Source: Chryseobacterium sp. MEBOG06 | GTDB taxonomy: Bacteria > Bacteroidota > Bacteroidia > Flavobacteriales > Weeksellaceae | Assembly: GCF_021869765.1 (NCBI RefSeq) | Contig: NZ_CP084580.1 | Coordinates: forward strand, 3,720,001-3,784,000 | Direction: 5' to 3' | DNA length: 64,000 nucleotides | In this document: positions 33,079-41,971 of the stretch, in pieces | Layout: each line of letters starts with the position of its first letter | Position numbering within the stretch: position 1 is the first letter of the stretch | The notes under the pieces: generated by a model | Databases searched by the model: none | The model's input: the letters and a program-made list of their open reading frames with translations, nothing else | What the model was told of the DNA's origin: nothing | Translations under genes and position numbers: made by a program

Positions 33079-33858
33079 CTATTCATCAGATTCATCAACA
33101 AGATTTAAGACTTTCCAATCTCCTTCTTTAGATCGCCATACCCATAATTTATTGAATGTAAAATTTCCGTTTTGATAGATAACTTTTTCTTCAATTAATC
33201 GCTGATCCTGTTTTTCTTCTAAAAGAGCAAAACACCTTTCTATATTTTGGAAATTTGGAAATTCGTTTGATTGAAAAGTTTCAATCAAAGATGATTTTAA
33301 TACTTCTCTTATTTTATTTTTTATTTCTGCGGTAATCATTGCATCTGTTTCCTTCAGTAAATTTTCCGCTTCCATTTCAAAATCTTTACAAGAAATTACA
33401 CCTTTTAAATCGTTATTTGAGTAATAATTTTCAATTTTAATTATAGCTCCTTCGGGTGTTGCCAAATCTGGCTTAAAAAAGTCATTTCCATCGTCAATTT
33501 TTACGTCAAAATCAATATCAAAGTTCATTTTTGATTCATCGTCGAGAGTATCTCTATAATGTCGTATGGTGTAACCTCCTATTAGTCTTCCTTTTTCAAT
33601 AATCATCCAATCTATTACATCATTTATTAAAATCTTTTGAGGATTTCCATTTTCAGCCAGGTTACCAGAATAATAGTTCTCTTCAATTTTAACATTTTCT
33701 AACCATACATAAACATTTTCATTATTTTTAAACTTAACAGAATTATATCCTGAAAACCCAATTTTAATAAGGTCGTTAAAATACCATAAAGTATTTTTTA
33801 CCTTATATAAATTGTATTGATAAATATTATCTTCTTCTATTTTTGCACTATTATTCAT
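33079..33858 (-). CDS. DUF2314-containing protein with NTF2-like C terminus, accessory immunity candidate
   Basis: 259 residues from ATG 33858, which shares its first base with the stop of the upstream gene (TAATG); an ATG at 33879 would add seven residues. The N-terminal half has the DUF2314 pattern: NENVYVWLENVKIEENYYSG, KILINDVIDWMIIEKGRLIG, GYTIRHYRDTLDDESK. The C-terminal half (TPEGAIIKIENYYSNNDLKG, LWVWRSKEGDWKVLNL) looks NTF2-like. It lies behind the active Rhs tip, suggesting a role in protection. Confidence 0.7.
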   Translation of the reverse strand: MNNSAKIEEDNIYQYNLYKVKNTLWYFNDLIKIGFSGYNSVKFKNNENVYVWLENVKIEENYYSGNLAENGNPQKILINDVIDWMIIEKGRLIGGYTIRHYRDTLDDESKMNFDIDFDVKIDDGNDFFKPDLATPEGAIIKIENYYSNNDLKGVISCKDFEMEAENLLKETDAMITAEIKNKIREVLKSSLIETFQSNEFPNFQNIERCFALLEEKQDQRLIEEKVIYQNGNFTFNKLWVWRSKEGDWKVLNLVDESDE

Positions 33859-34835
33859 TACAAAATATCTTTTATCCACTGCGCAGATTTTAAAAATCGT
33901 TTTGCTGTATCGTCACCCCATTGCGCACCATAATCAAAAGAATAGATTTTGCAATCTTCATTTTTCAAAACAGTATGCGCAACAAGTGAAAGTTTAACAT
34001 TATCAATCATTTTAGATATGCCCTGAAACTTCTTATTCCAACTGGTACTTGGATGAGCGCCTTTTGCAGTATCGAAAAAAAGAATCAATTGGACTTTAAT
34101 TTCGAAGTCATTCCAAGTGTCTTCAAATAATTTCAAATTCAAGATTTCATTAACTATCTTATAACAACCCTGGCCATTCTCTACTTGAAATTTCTTCAAA
34201 TAATCAATTAATGCTATATCAGTTTCAGATACTAATTTTAAAATCTTTTTAAAACAGATGATATCATGATGAAAAGGTTTTTGATGGATAATATGAAGTA
34301 TGTTTTTCAAGATTTCGAACTTTAACTTAGTAGAAGTCTTTTTAAAAATACCACGAACATTTTCTATTCTCAATGTATCTTCTAAAAAATTACTATTAGG
34401 AGAAACAAAATAGTTATCTCTAAGATAAACGGTAACATGAAAAAACTCCTCTGGTGAATAAACAATCTTCTTGTCGCTAACCAGTCTCGGTATCAGATTA
34501 TCTCCAAGTAAAGCTCCTAATCTTGCCACATATAATGACCTTAAAAAAGCGTCATTGAATACATTATTGTAATTTAATAATTTTGGAAGTATGTATTTAT
34601 AGCTTTTCCTTTCGATTTCTGATGAAATCATTTCATTAAATTTAATTTCTAATTCTTTTTCCGTTTTTAATTGATCTTCCTTATTAGTAGTCGCTTGTTC
34701 ATGTTTCAACAGTAATAGGTCAAACCAAAATTGGATATTAGTAAAATCACTTTCAGGAATATTTAGTTCTTTGGCTAAAATTTTTGATTTTGCCAGTTCA
34801 TCGTTTTTAAAAGTCCAATAGGGATTATTCATCAT
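33858..34835 (-). CDS. Unassigned 325-residue protein downstream of the Rhs immunity gene
   Basis: No family recognised. Soluble, helix-rich, without signal peptide; includes SYKYILPKLLNYNNVFNDAF, EEFFHVTVYLRDNYFVSPNS and a C-terminal SFDYGAQWGDDTAKRFLKSA. The helical repeats could form an armadillo-like solenoid (inference). It starts 10 bases after the immunity gene at 34846-35202 and is translationally coupled to the DUF2314 gene, so the three form one unit with the expressed Rhs gene. Second or third immunity factor is the likeliest role. Confidence 0.65.
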   Translation of the reverse strand: MMNNPYWTFKNDELAKSKILAKELNIPESDFTNIQFWFDLLLLKHEQATTNKEDQLKTEKELEIKFNEMISSEIERKSYKYILPKLLNYNNVFNDAFLRSLYVARLGALLGDNLIPRLVSDKKIVYSPEEFFHVTVYLRDNYFVSPNSNFLEDTLRIENVRGIFKKTSTKLKFEILKNILHIIHQKPFHHDIICFKKILKLVSETDIALIDYLKKFQVENGQGCYKIVNEILNLKLFEDTWNDFEIKVQLILFFDTAKGAHPSTSWNKKFQGISKMIDNVKLSLVAHTVLKNEDCKIYSFDYGAQWGDDTAKRFLKSAQWIKDIL

Positions 34836-34845
34836 AATTTCGAAT

Positions 34846-35202
34846 TTAAATCAGCTGTCCAAATATTACTTTTTTATTTTCTATTGTATAAGGATAGGTT
34901 TGCTGGTATATTTTCTCAGGAGAAAGGATAAATTCAATAACTAATACATCCTTTCCCTGATATCTTCCATCCATAGCAATAGCATAAACCCGAACTTCTT
35001 CATCTTGTAGATCTTCATAAGCTCCAGCTAATAAAATATCATAAATTTCTTTTGAGTCTGTTGATTCTGAGTAAGCAGAAATATAAGTAAGTTTGCCATC
35101 CGCCTTAATATGAGTTGCATACGGAGCAAATTCACCATTTTCTAGTAAAAATTTTTCTGCTTGCTCTTTAATTGCTTCAAGCAATTTTTCAATGTTATTC
35201 AT
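34846..35202 (-). CDS. Immunity protein of the expressed Rhs Tox-REase tip (allele 1)
   Basis: 118 residues: NNIEKLLEAIKEQAEKFLLE, then NGEFAPYATHIKADGKLTYI and SESTDSKEIYDILLAGAYED. No named family recognised, but it is distantly similar to 22932-23300, which follows the other Tox-REase allele. Starts 23 bases after the Rhs stop on the same strand. Soluble, acidic, no signal peptide, so it would neutralise toxin arriving in the cytosol. Confidence 0.8.
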   Translation of the reverse strand: MNNIEKLLEAIKEQAEKFLLENGEFAPYATHIKADGKLTYISAYSESTDSKEIYDILLAGAYEDLQDEEVRVYAIAMDGRYQGKDVLVIEFILSPEKIYQQTYPYTIENKKVIFGQLI

Positions 35203-35225
35203 TTTTAAATATATTAAATTTTAAA

Positions 35226-38200
35226 CTATACACAACCTTGTATTCCCTCGCATGGATCTTTAGATTTCGGAGAAGGCAGAAGTTTTGGAGCTGGAGCTGG
35301 AGTAACTTTAATATTATCTATTTTAGGTTTTGCAGGGGGAGTATATCTCTGAATATCAATTCCTGAGTTTTTAAGTGGCTTAGTAACTTCTGCTGATTTA
35401 TTTAAACGTAATACTGCTTTCTGACCATTAGACTTTGAAACTTCGAGCTGTCCTCTTAATTGCTTTGTAAAGGATTGTTTTACTACATGCTTTATTTCAA
35501 TTGTTCCTCCTTCATCTGTCATAGCATCTGGAATTGTACGTCCAGTCTTACCCGTCTTTGGATCTGTGAATTCAAAAGTTTGAGTATTTTTCTCCTTTCC
35601 GATTTCAGCCAGTTGTTTTTCTTCAACATATCTACCAAAATTAAAGTGCTCCTGCTGAGCTTTGGTAACAGTCTCACTTTGCTTAGTTCCTGCTTCACCT
35701 ACCTTAGTAACTGTCTCAAGAATAGTGGGCTTTACGGAAGAATTCTCAACAAGCGGCATGACCCTTGTAACAACACCAAACCATTCTAACCCTTCCAGCT
35801 CTCTACCATCAACCACTCTGTTTTCTGAAAAATTGTAATGCGACTGATAAGCATATTTTTCACTCAGCGGATCTATATTAAAGAACCTTCCTATTGTTGG
35901 GTCATAATTTCGCCATTTAAAAGAGCTCCACTTGGTATCCTCCTGTTTTTCCTGTCCCTGAGTAGAATACCTGTAGTTTTGGGAGATTGAGTTGGCCGGA
36001 ACAATGTTCTCATTAAACTCAAGACCAAACGGATAATAATTCGTTACACGGTCTATTACAGCCGCTCCACCAGATCCTTTATAAAAAGACAGCCTTATAT
36101 TGCCTACCTGATCCGTGTAATGGTAAATATACTTCTTTTGTACGAAATCATAATACCCTTCTGAAGTAGGCACAAAATTCAATACATTGTCAGTATACTG
36201 GAAGCCATCCAGATAGTCTGTCACCTTATGGGTTTCCAAATTGGAAGCTCCGGAGCCGAATGTATATTCTTTTCTCAGCTTTATACCATCTGCACTATAC
36301 AGATAATTGGTATAATTTTTATAACTGCTGCCGAGGTCATGGTCCAGGTAATATTTATCGAAAATAATCTTGGTGGGCTGGTTCAGGTAGTTATAGGCAA
36401 TATCCAGTATTCCCTTATCCTTGTGACTGGTCATATTGCGGTTCAGGTCATAGGTCATCGTATTGCCGGAGACTTCCGGATACCCATCATACACTCCTGA
36501 GTTATCTGTAACGCTCATCAGGATATTCCCTGTGTATTTATAGGCAAGATCATCCATTGGCTGTACCCCGAGATTCTGCACCCAGGTATTCCTTTTGAGG
36601 TAGTGGATATTTCCGTTCAGGTCATAGAAAAGAGCCTCATTATAGGCATTGTTAACAGGCGCCGTTGATCCGGGCTGGGTATAAGACGCTTTGGTGAGCC
36701 TTTCTAAACGGTCATATTCATAGCTGTAGCGCCTTAATGTACCATCATCTGCGGTCTTCCAGTCCACCTCAGAAATGTTTCCGTTGTATTTGGCCAGATA
36801 AGGGCTAGTTACAGGGTTTTCATATCTCATCTTATAGCCGAAAAGTTTCCCGCCAAGATTTTCAGGATCATTGATCCCGGTACGCCATCCTCTTATGTTA
36901 TAAGCATAGTCTACCGTTTCCATATTATTGCCCACTTTCTTGCTGGCAAGCTGGGAGAGCTCGTTATAGGTATTTTCTGCCAGCAGCTCCACAGGTTCTG
37001 TCCCTGCCTGATGCCAATGTTTGAGCAGCCTGTTCTGGTGGTCGTATTCAAAAGTCTCTGTAATGAGTTTTTCGGTATCAGACTTTGTTCTTCTATGGTA
37101 GGTCACTGATTTTTTGGGAAGCCCTGCAAAATTCAACTGGGTTTCTTTTCTGGTGTAGCCCTCAAGATAGTTGATGGAATAAGAAGAGATTTCTCTTCCC
37201 CTGCTGTCATAAGCAAAGAACGTCCTGGTCCAGTGGTCATCTTCAATATTTTTCACAAAAGAGGCTGCCAGAAACCCTTTGGCTTTATCCTGATAATTTC
37301 TAAGGATCACCTCCTGCCCGAAAATACTGGTCTGAAATCCCGGGAAATCATTGGTCTGCGGAAAAGTATCATAATATTTGATGGTAAAGACTTCCTTGAT
37401 GCCTGTAGGGAAAGCTTTATTGGAGTACAAGACGGTTATATTCGGCATGGTAAAAGAATACCCCCGGTTTTCATAAGTAATGCCGGTATCATTATCTGCC
37501 TGCAGCTGAAGATCCGCTCTTGTCTTTTTGTCAGCTATCTTGCCGGTATAAGCAACCCTGTTGAACCGGTCATACTTGGTAAAAAGCCACTCTCCTTTTT
37601 GCTTCAGCATGGGGTCCTGAGAGAGGATCAGACGATCCTGCTTATCATACACCCTATATTCCCATCCTTTACCCGGGAGCTTTTTCTCTACCATTCTTCC
37701 CCGTCCGTCATAACGGTACTGGTAAGCCAGCAGATCAAGATCTTTGGCCTTCCAGGAGTTCATTACAGAAAGAAGCGGTGGGATAATACAGGCCAGCTGG
37801 CCGTATTCATTATACAGATAATAGGTATCTGCATCATCCGAGCTGCCGGTTGTTTTTCTGGACAGGATCATCTGTCCTTTTCCATTGGTAAATTCCATGG
37901 TTTTGTTCCCGTCTTCATCAATGACGGTCTTCTTGTGCAGCTGTCCGGCGCTGTAATAGGCCGTTCCTCTGGCAATATTGGTGGAAGTAGCACCATTCAA
38001 AATCGTGGTGGCCAGAACAGGTCTTATCACTTCTCCGGCAGCATTGGCTCCTTCTTCATAGTAAACAGGTCGTGAGCTCCAGTTCAGACCTTCCTGAACC
38101 TGCTCCTGTACCCGGTTCAGCGGGGAATTCTCAATGACTTTTTCACCGTAGATCTTTTCCTGCCCATATACGGAAGGCGCATTGGCAAGAGGTGCAGAAT

Positions 38201-38504
38201 ATATACCTCCCAATTGGCTTCCCTGCTGGGGCACCGGAAGATAGGTTTTGCTTTCCCTGCCAAAAACATCATACTCAAAATGGTTCACCACATCTTTTCC
38301 GAGTGGGGAAGCCTTTATGTCTATCACCTGTTTGGTTCTCCCGAGCCCGTCATAATATTCTACTTTCTGAGCAGCTTTAGCCGGAGCAGCGGAGGGATAA
38401 TCCAGATAGGTCTTTGTGGAAACATAGTTTTCATTGGACATAAGCTGTGCAGAAAGGCTGCCTGCCAGCAAAAAAACGCCCAAAATGTTTAATATTTTTT
38501 TCAT
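35226..38504 (-). CDS. Full-length DUF6443/Rhs polymorphic toxin with Tox-REase-like C-terminal tip
   Basis: 1092 residues. A Sec signal peptide (MKKILNILGVFLLAGSLSAQ) is followed by a DUF6443 region (KVEYYDGLGRTKQVIDIKAS, FEYDVFGRESKTYLPVP), many YD/Rhs repeats (YRYDGRGRMVEKKL, YDKQDRLILSQDP) and the Rhs-associated core (YTDQVGNIRLSFYKG, YDPTIGRFFNIDPLSEKYAY) ending at GRELEGLEW (about 908). The tip starts with linker C (FGVVTRVMPLVENSSVKPTI) and has a PD-(D/E)xK signature: PDAM at about 992-995 and EIK at about 1003-1005, then KQSFTKQLRGQ, as in Tox-REase-7. It is the only copy with promoter-linked upstream genes and a real ATG, so it should be the expressed one. The Rhs shell probably encloses the tip. 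Confidence 0.92.
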   Translation of the reverse strand: MKKILNILGVFLLAGSLSAQLMSNENYVSTKTYLDYPSAAPAKAAQKVEYYDGLGRTKQVIDIKASPLGKDVVNHFEYDVFGRESKTYLPVPQQGSQLGGIYSAPLANAPSVYGQEKIYGEKVIENSPLNRVQEQVQEGLNWSSRPVYYEEGANAAGEVIRPVLATTILNGATSTNIARGTAYYSAGQLHKKTVIDEDGNKTMEFTNGKGQMILSRKTTGSSDDADTYYLYNEYGQLACIIPPLLSVMNSWKAKDLDLLAYQYRYDGRGRMVEKKLPGKGWEYRVYDKQDRLILSQDPMLKQKGEWLFTKYDRFNRVAYTGKIADKKTRADLQLQADNDTGITYENRGYSFTMPNITVLYSNKAFPTGIKEVFTIKYYDTFPQTNDFPGFQTSIFGQEVILRNYQDKAKGFLAASFVKNIEDDHWTRTFFAYDSRGREISSYSINYLEGYTRKETQLNFAGLPKKSVTYHRRTKSDTEKLITETFEYDHQNRLLKHWHQAGTEPVELLAENTYNELSQLASKKVGNNMETVDYAYNIRGWRTGINDPENLGGKLFGYKMRYENPVTSPYLAKYNGNISEVDWKTADDGTLRRYSYEYDRLERLTKASYTQPGSTAPVNNAYNEALFYDLNGNIHYLKRNTWVQNLGVQPMDDLAYKYTGNILMSVTDNSGVYDGYPEVSGNTMTYDLNRNMTSHKDKGILDIAYNYLNQPTKIIFDKYYLDHDLGSSYKNYTNYLYSADGIKLRKEYTFGSGASNLETHKVTDYLDGFQYTDNVLNFVPTSEGYYDFVQKKYIYHYTDQVGNIRLSFYKGSGGAAVIDRVTNYYPFGLEFNENIVPANSISQNYRYSTQGQEKQEDTKWSSFKWRNYDPTIGRFFNIDPLSEKYAYQSHYNFSENRVVDGRELEGLEWFGVVTRVMPLVENSSVKPTILETVTKVGEAGTKQSETVTKAQQEHFNFGRYVEEKQLAEIGKEKNTQTFEFTDPKTGKTGRTIPDAMTDEGGTIEIKHVVKQSFTKQLRGQLEVSKSNGQKAVLRLNKSAEVTKPLKNSGIDIQRYTPPAKPKIDNIKVTPAPAPKLLPSPKSKDPCEGIQGCV

Positions 38505-38509
38505 CTTTT

Positions 38510-41500
38510 TTAGTTTTTAAGATTATATTGAAATTCCTTCACCGTCCTCATGAAAATGTTTCCGGTACCGTCTTTCTCCTCCTGGGTTATTTCTTTAAGC
38601 CTTTTCTGATCGTCATAATCATAATATTCCCGTATACCGGATGGTAAAGTCATACTTCTTACCCCTACCAGAGGATCGTACGTATAGGTCGTAATCTGGG
38701 CATGATCAAAAACAGGATCATTTTTGAAATTCTCCAGGGCCTGAATAAGGTCGTTTTCCGTATTCCATACTCCGGCCAATGCATCCTGATCGGATGCTGC
38801 CACCACGGTATTGATGAGGTTCTGGCTGATTTCTGATAATTTCACCCCTTCTATTTTAGCTATAGGAAGAGATCTGTTGTACCCCCAGATCACAGTGACG
38901 GGGGTTCCGTCTTTAATCGTATACTGCTGCAGGTTTCCTTTTTCATCATAACGGTCATATTTTATTTTGGCTTCCATAGCCCCTGTAATCGTATTGAGTG
39001 ATTTTAGGAGATCAGGGAAAAGACCGGCAGGATGATTATAGGTCACCTCTGTTTTAGCGACTGTTTTACTACTCATACCGTATTCTTTCTCTGTAGTCTC
39101 CACTTCCAGCGGTAGACTGATCATATTGGCCGTGATGAGTTTTTGGGCCTGTTTTTCCGCAGCATATTGATAAACAGTACGTGTAGATGCACCATCCGGA
39201 TGCTGCTCTGCAACTATGGACGGATAATCATTGGCATTGTAGCTGGTTTCTGTTGTACTGGTGAGAGCGCTTTGAGCTCCGTTTTTGTAATAATAGGAAG
39301 TCTCCGTCTTTTTCACAGGCAGTACAATCCCGTAGGTAGAATAATATTTATAAGGTGCTGAAAGGGTAACATTGGGAAATTCAACTTTGAAACCATCGTA
39401 ATACTGGTATTCATAAAAGCGCGGAGCAATATTATTGTAGAAAAGGTCTTTTATTTTGATACCTTCCAGCTTTTGGGTACTTAGAGTGGTATATTCATTA
39501 TTCACTTCAGAAAGAATCTGCCCGCTGGTATTGTATTTCTTTTCCGAAATCAGCTGTCCCCTCAGATAATCCTGATTGGTAATCGGCATAATGGGCATGA
39601 CAAGAGAAATCATTTCCGGGTTAGGATAGTCTATCGGCGAGCGGAATTGATAGACCGTGCTGCCGTTGTCAATACTTGTATTATTGGGTCCTTCAGCCAC
39701 CTGTTTTACCGTTACATATTTATAGCCCACATCAGCACCCTGTGTCTTTTCGGCCGGAATGATATTAAAATTGGTGGTGGTATCTGTCGTACTGCTATAC
39801 TTGGCATACCCCAGTGAATACCTTTTCTGATAAAAATAATTGATGTTTTCGCTGTATTTGAAAACCGGACGTGGAAAGACCAGCCCACCGCTGCTTTTCC
39901 CGGGATTATCCAGGTCTCTGTAATCATACACATACTGCTTTGCAGGGTGGGTACTGGCAGGATCATCAAAATATCTGATCTTATTAATCCTCAGCCCACC
40001 GCCATTTTCAATGGCATAACTGCTGAAATAATGTTCTTTGGTTTTAGCGGAAAGAAGATAGGATACCGGTTTATGGGTAATCCCATAGTTTCCGCTCAAT
40101 GACAAAAAGTAAGTTCCCGGCTGCAGAACAGGGGTCTCCTTATCAAAAGTGGTAATGGCTTCTCCATTCACCCCAAGGTTCTGACTGGGGCAGAAAGGGC
40201 CTCCCGGAGGGCTGTCACAGGACTGCCAGTCCATCCCAAATGTTACAATAGCTGGTGAAAAAGTGCCGTCATCATACTTTCTGTACAGCTTAAACTCCCA
40301 GGTTGAATAGATAAGGCTTCCCAGATCCAGATGCAGATTAACTTTCTGAGCGGTATTGATTGTAAAAAACTCGCCCTTGGCTGTGGGACTGAATGAGGTA
40401 AGGTCACTGAAGCTATGATCATTTTCTGCGTCAATCCACTTTCCTGTTACCGGTTCTGTAGGATTAGTATACCCGGCAAAATAGCTATAATTGTTTTCTC
40501 CGAAATCAAACGCGACCTTTCCCTTGGCAGGATACACAATAGAACTTATCACATCCTGAGTAATATCAGAAGGCTGCGATTCTTTATAATATCCCCAGTC
40601 ATCCTTTTTGAACGTCTTGTTGAAGCTGTTATAGTTGATTGCATATTCATTACTCCCTGTCTGGTTAACATTAGTAACCTTTTTCAGGAGCAGCTTTTTG
40701 AGAACCAGATCAGCATTGGGGGTATCCTGAAGGGTAGAGTTTGAGTAGCTGTAATCAAAAGTAAATTGATCTACAGGCTGGTAGGCAGCCTGGCCAAGGA
40801 TAAGGGATTCCACGGATTTCAATTTATATAGATTGGCAGAATTCATATAATTGCTGTCTTCTCTTCCTTTTTCATAGTTGAACCTGATCTTACCCCGGTC
40901 GGCAATGGTGATTTCCGTTAGAAGTTTGGTGCTGGCTGTATTATAGACTGTCTGTACCTCAAGGGCTCCCGGCATCTGTGGATCGGGATTGATGATGGCT
41001 CCATAATGATAATAGTCATAGGTTACATCCTTCACCAGGCGGTTTGTTCTGGAGTCCGGGTCTTTATATTGTACCACCGGAGAAAGATCATAATTAAAGG
41101 TCAGCAGCGTTTTGCTGTTTTGGTCCTGAACTTTTTCAAGATGATAAGCGGTAAAATACTGTCCGCCGCTGCTGTTGGTAAGCAGGTCACTTGTATTATT
41201 CAAAAGCCCCACTTTGACGGTAGAGATATCCTTAGAAAAGGTCTCCATCCCTTTAAACAGATATTGGATTCCTTTGTCATCTGTAATATTGACGTTCTGT
41301 ACTTCCCCGGCTGAATCCTGTGTTACTGTTATTTTCAGATTATTACGGTCCAGCTTTTCTACATTATAAATGCCATTGAGGTCTTTCTTAATAATAAATC
41401 TACCGGTGTAGCCCATAAAGTTGTACTGATACAGATCGTATTCCGTATCAAATTTTCCGATTGCCGTATTAAATCCATATTCCAGGATATCAAAATTGGC

Positions 41501-41965
41501 GGTATCATTATAGACAAGCTTGTAGGTATTATTGTTACTGTGCCAGTATATCCCATATTTGGCCCTGGGCGGTGCCGACATAAAGGTGGATTCCATCTTT
41601 GAATCGGCCACTCCGCCCCGCACTGTTCTTGTAATGCTTCCTCCGGCGGATACATTCCAGCCCAGGCCGATTTCTGAAGCTTTGTCATCTGGTTTGGCAC
41701 TTAAAGGATGGTACTTCAGACTTACCTGTAAACTGAGATCATCCTCGTTGGTAGGAATATTGAAAAGCGGGATGCTGACATCAGGAATCCCCGTATAATA
41801 GCTTACAGGAACTTCTTCAAATTTCATCAGGTTATTGGCTGTGGGTGCAGCGGGAAATATCTTATTGATATTATCCATGCTTTTATTGAACTGCCCTTCT
41901 ACCTGTGCCTTAATGTGGGCAAAGAATGAGGAAAGGAGCAGAACGGTTATCATTTGTTTTCTCAT
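38510..41965 (-). CDS. Large secreted SpvB/TcB-like, Rhs-type shell protein, partner of the Rhs toxin
   Basis: 1151 residues with a signal peptide (MRKQMITVLLLSSFFAHIKA). An N-terminal SpvB-like opening follows: VPVSYYTGIPDVSIPLFNI, LQVSLKYHPLSAKPDDKA and GLGWNVSAGGSITRTVRG (100-117), the segment that opens TcB-type and SpvB proteins. A long beta-rich middle follows, and Rhs/YD-type repeats near the end (YDRYDEKGNLQQYT, YDYDDQKRLKEITQ). The Rhs gene starts 5 bases after its stop. TcB and TcC of insecticidal toxin complexes form a two-part cocoon; a similar two-part shell is inferred here from order and sequence style, not shown. Confidence 0.8.
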   Translation of the reverse strand: MRKQMITVLLLSSFFAHIKAQVEGQFNKSMDNINKIFPAAPTANNLMKFEEVPVSYYTGIPDVSIPLFNIPTNEDDLSLQVSLKYHPLSAKPDDKASEIGLGWNVSAGGSITRTVRGGVADSKMESTFMSAPPRAKYGIYWHSNNNTYKLVYNDTANFDILEYGFNTAIGKFDTEYDLYQYNFMGYTGRFIIKKDLNGIYNVEKLDRNNLKITVTQDSAGEVQNVNITDDKGIQYLFKGMETFSKDISTVKVGLLNNTSDLLTNSSGGQYFTAYHLEKVQDQNSKTLLTFNYDLSPVVQYKDPDSRTNRLVKDVTYDYYHYGAIINPDPQMPGALEVQTVYNTASTKLLTEITIADRGKIRFNYEKGREDSNYMNSANLYKLKSVESLILGQAAYQPVDQFTFDYSYSNSTLQDTPNADLVLKKLLLKKVTNVNQTGSNEYAINYNSFNKTFKKDDWGYYKESQPSDITQDVISSIVYPAKGKVAFDFGENNYSYFAGYTNPTEPVTGKWIDAENDHSFSDLTSFSPTAKGEFFTINTAQKVNLHLDLGSLIYSTWEFKLYRKYDDGTFSPAIVTFGMDWQSCDSPPGGPFCPSQNLGVNGEAITTFDKETPVLQPGTYFLSLSGNYGITHKPVSYLLSAKTKEHYFSSYAIENGGGLRINKIRYFDDPASTHPAKQYVYDYRDLDNPGKSSGGLVFPRPVFKYSENINYFYQKRYSLGYAKYSSTTDTTTNFNIIPAEKTQGADVGYKYVTVKQVAEGPNNTSIDNGSTVYQFRSPIDYPNPEMISLVMPIMPITNQDYLRGQLISEKKYNTSGQILSEVNNEYTTLSTQKLEGIKIKDLFYNNIAPRFYEYQYYDGFKVEFPNVTLSAPYKYYSTYGIVLPVKKTETSYYYKNGAQSALTSTTETSYNANDYPSIVAEQHPDGASTRTVYQYAAEKQAQKLITANMISLPLEVETTEKEYGMSSKTVAKTEVTYNHPAGLFPDLLKSLNTITGAMEAKIKYDRYDEKGNLQQYTIKDGTPVTVIWGYNRSLPIAKIEGVKLSEISQNLINTVVAASDQDALAGVWNTENDLIQALENFKNDPVFDHAQITTYTYDPLVGVRSMTLPSGIREYYDYDDQKRLKEITQEEKDGTGNIFMRTVKEFQYNLKN

Positions 41966-41971
41966 GAGTGT

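Noticed and set aside
37233..38075. 280-residue plus-strand frame opposite the Rhs gene
   Set aside because: Fully antisense to a strong coding frame with Rhs motifs; no domain, no start context.
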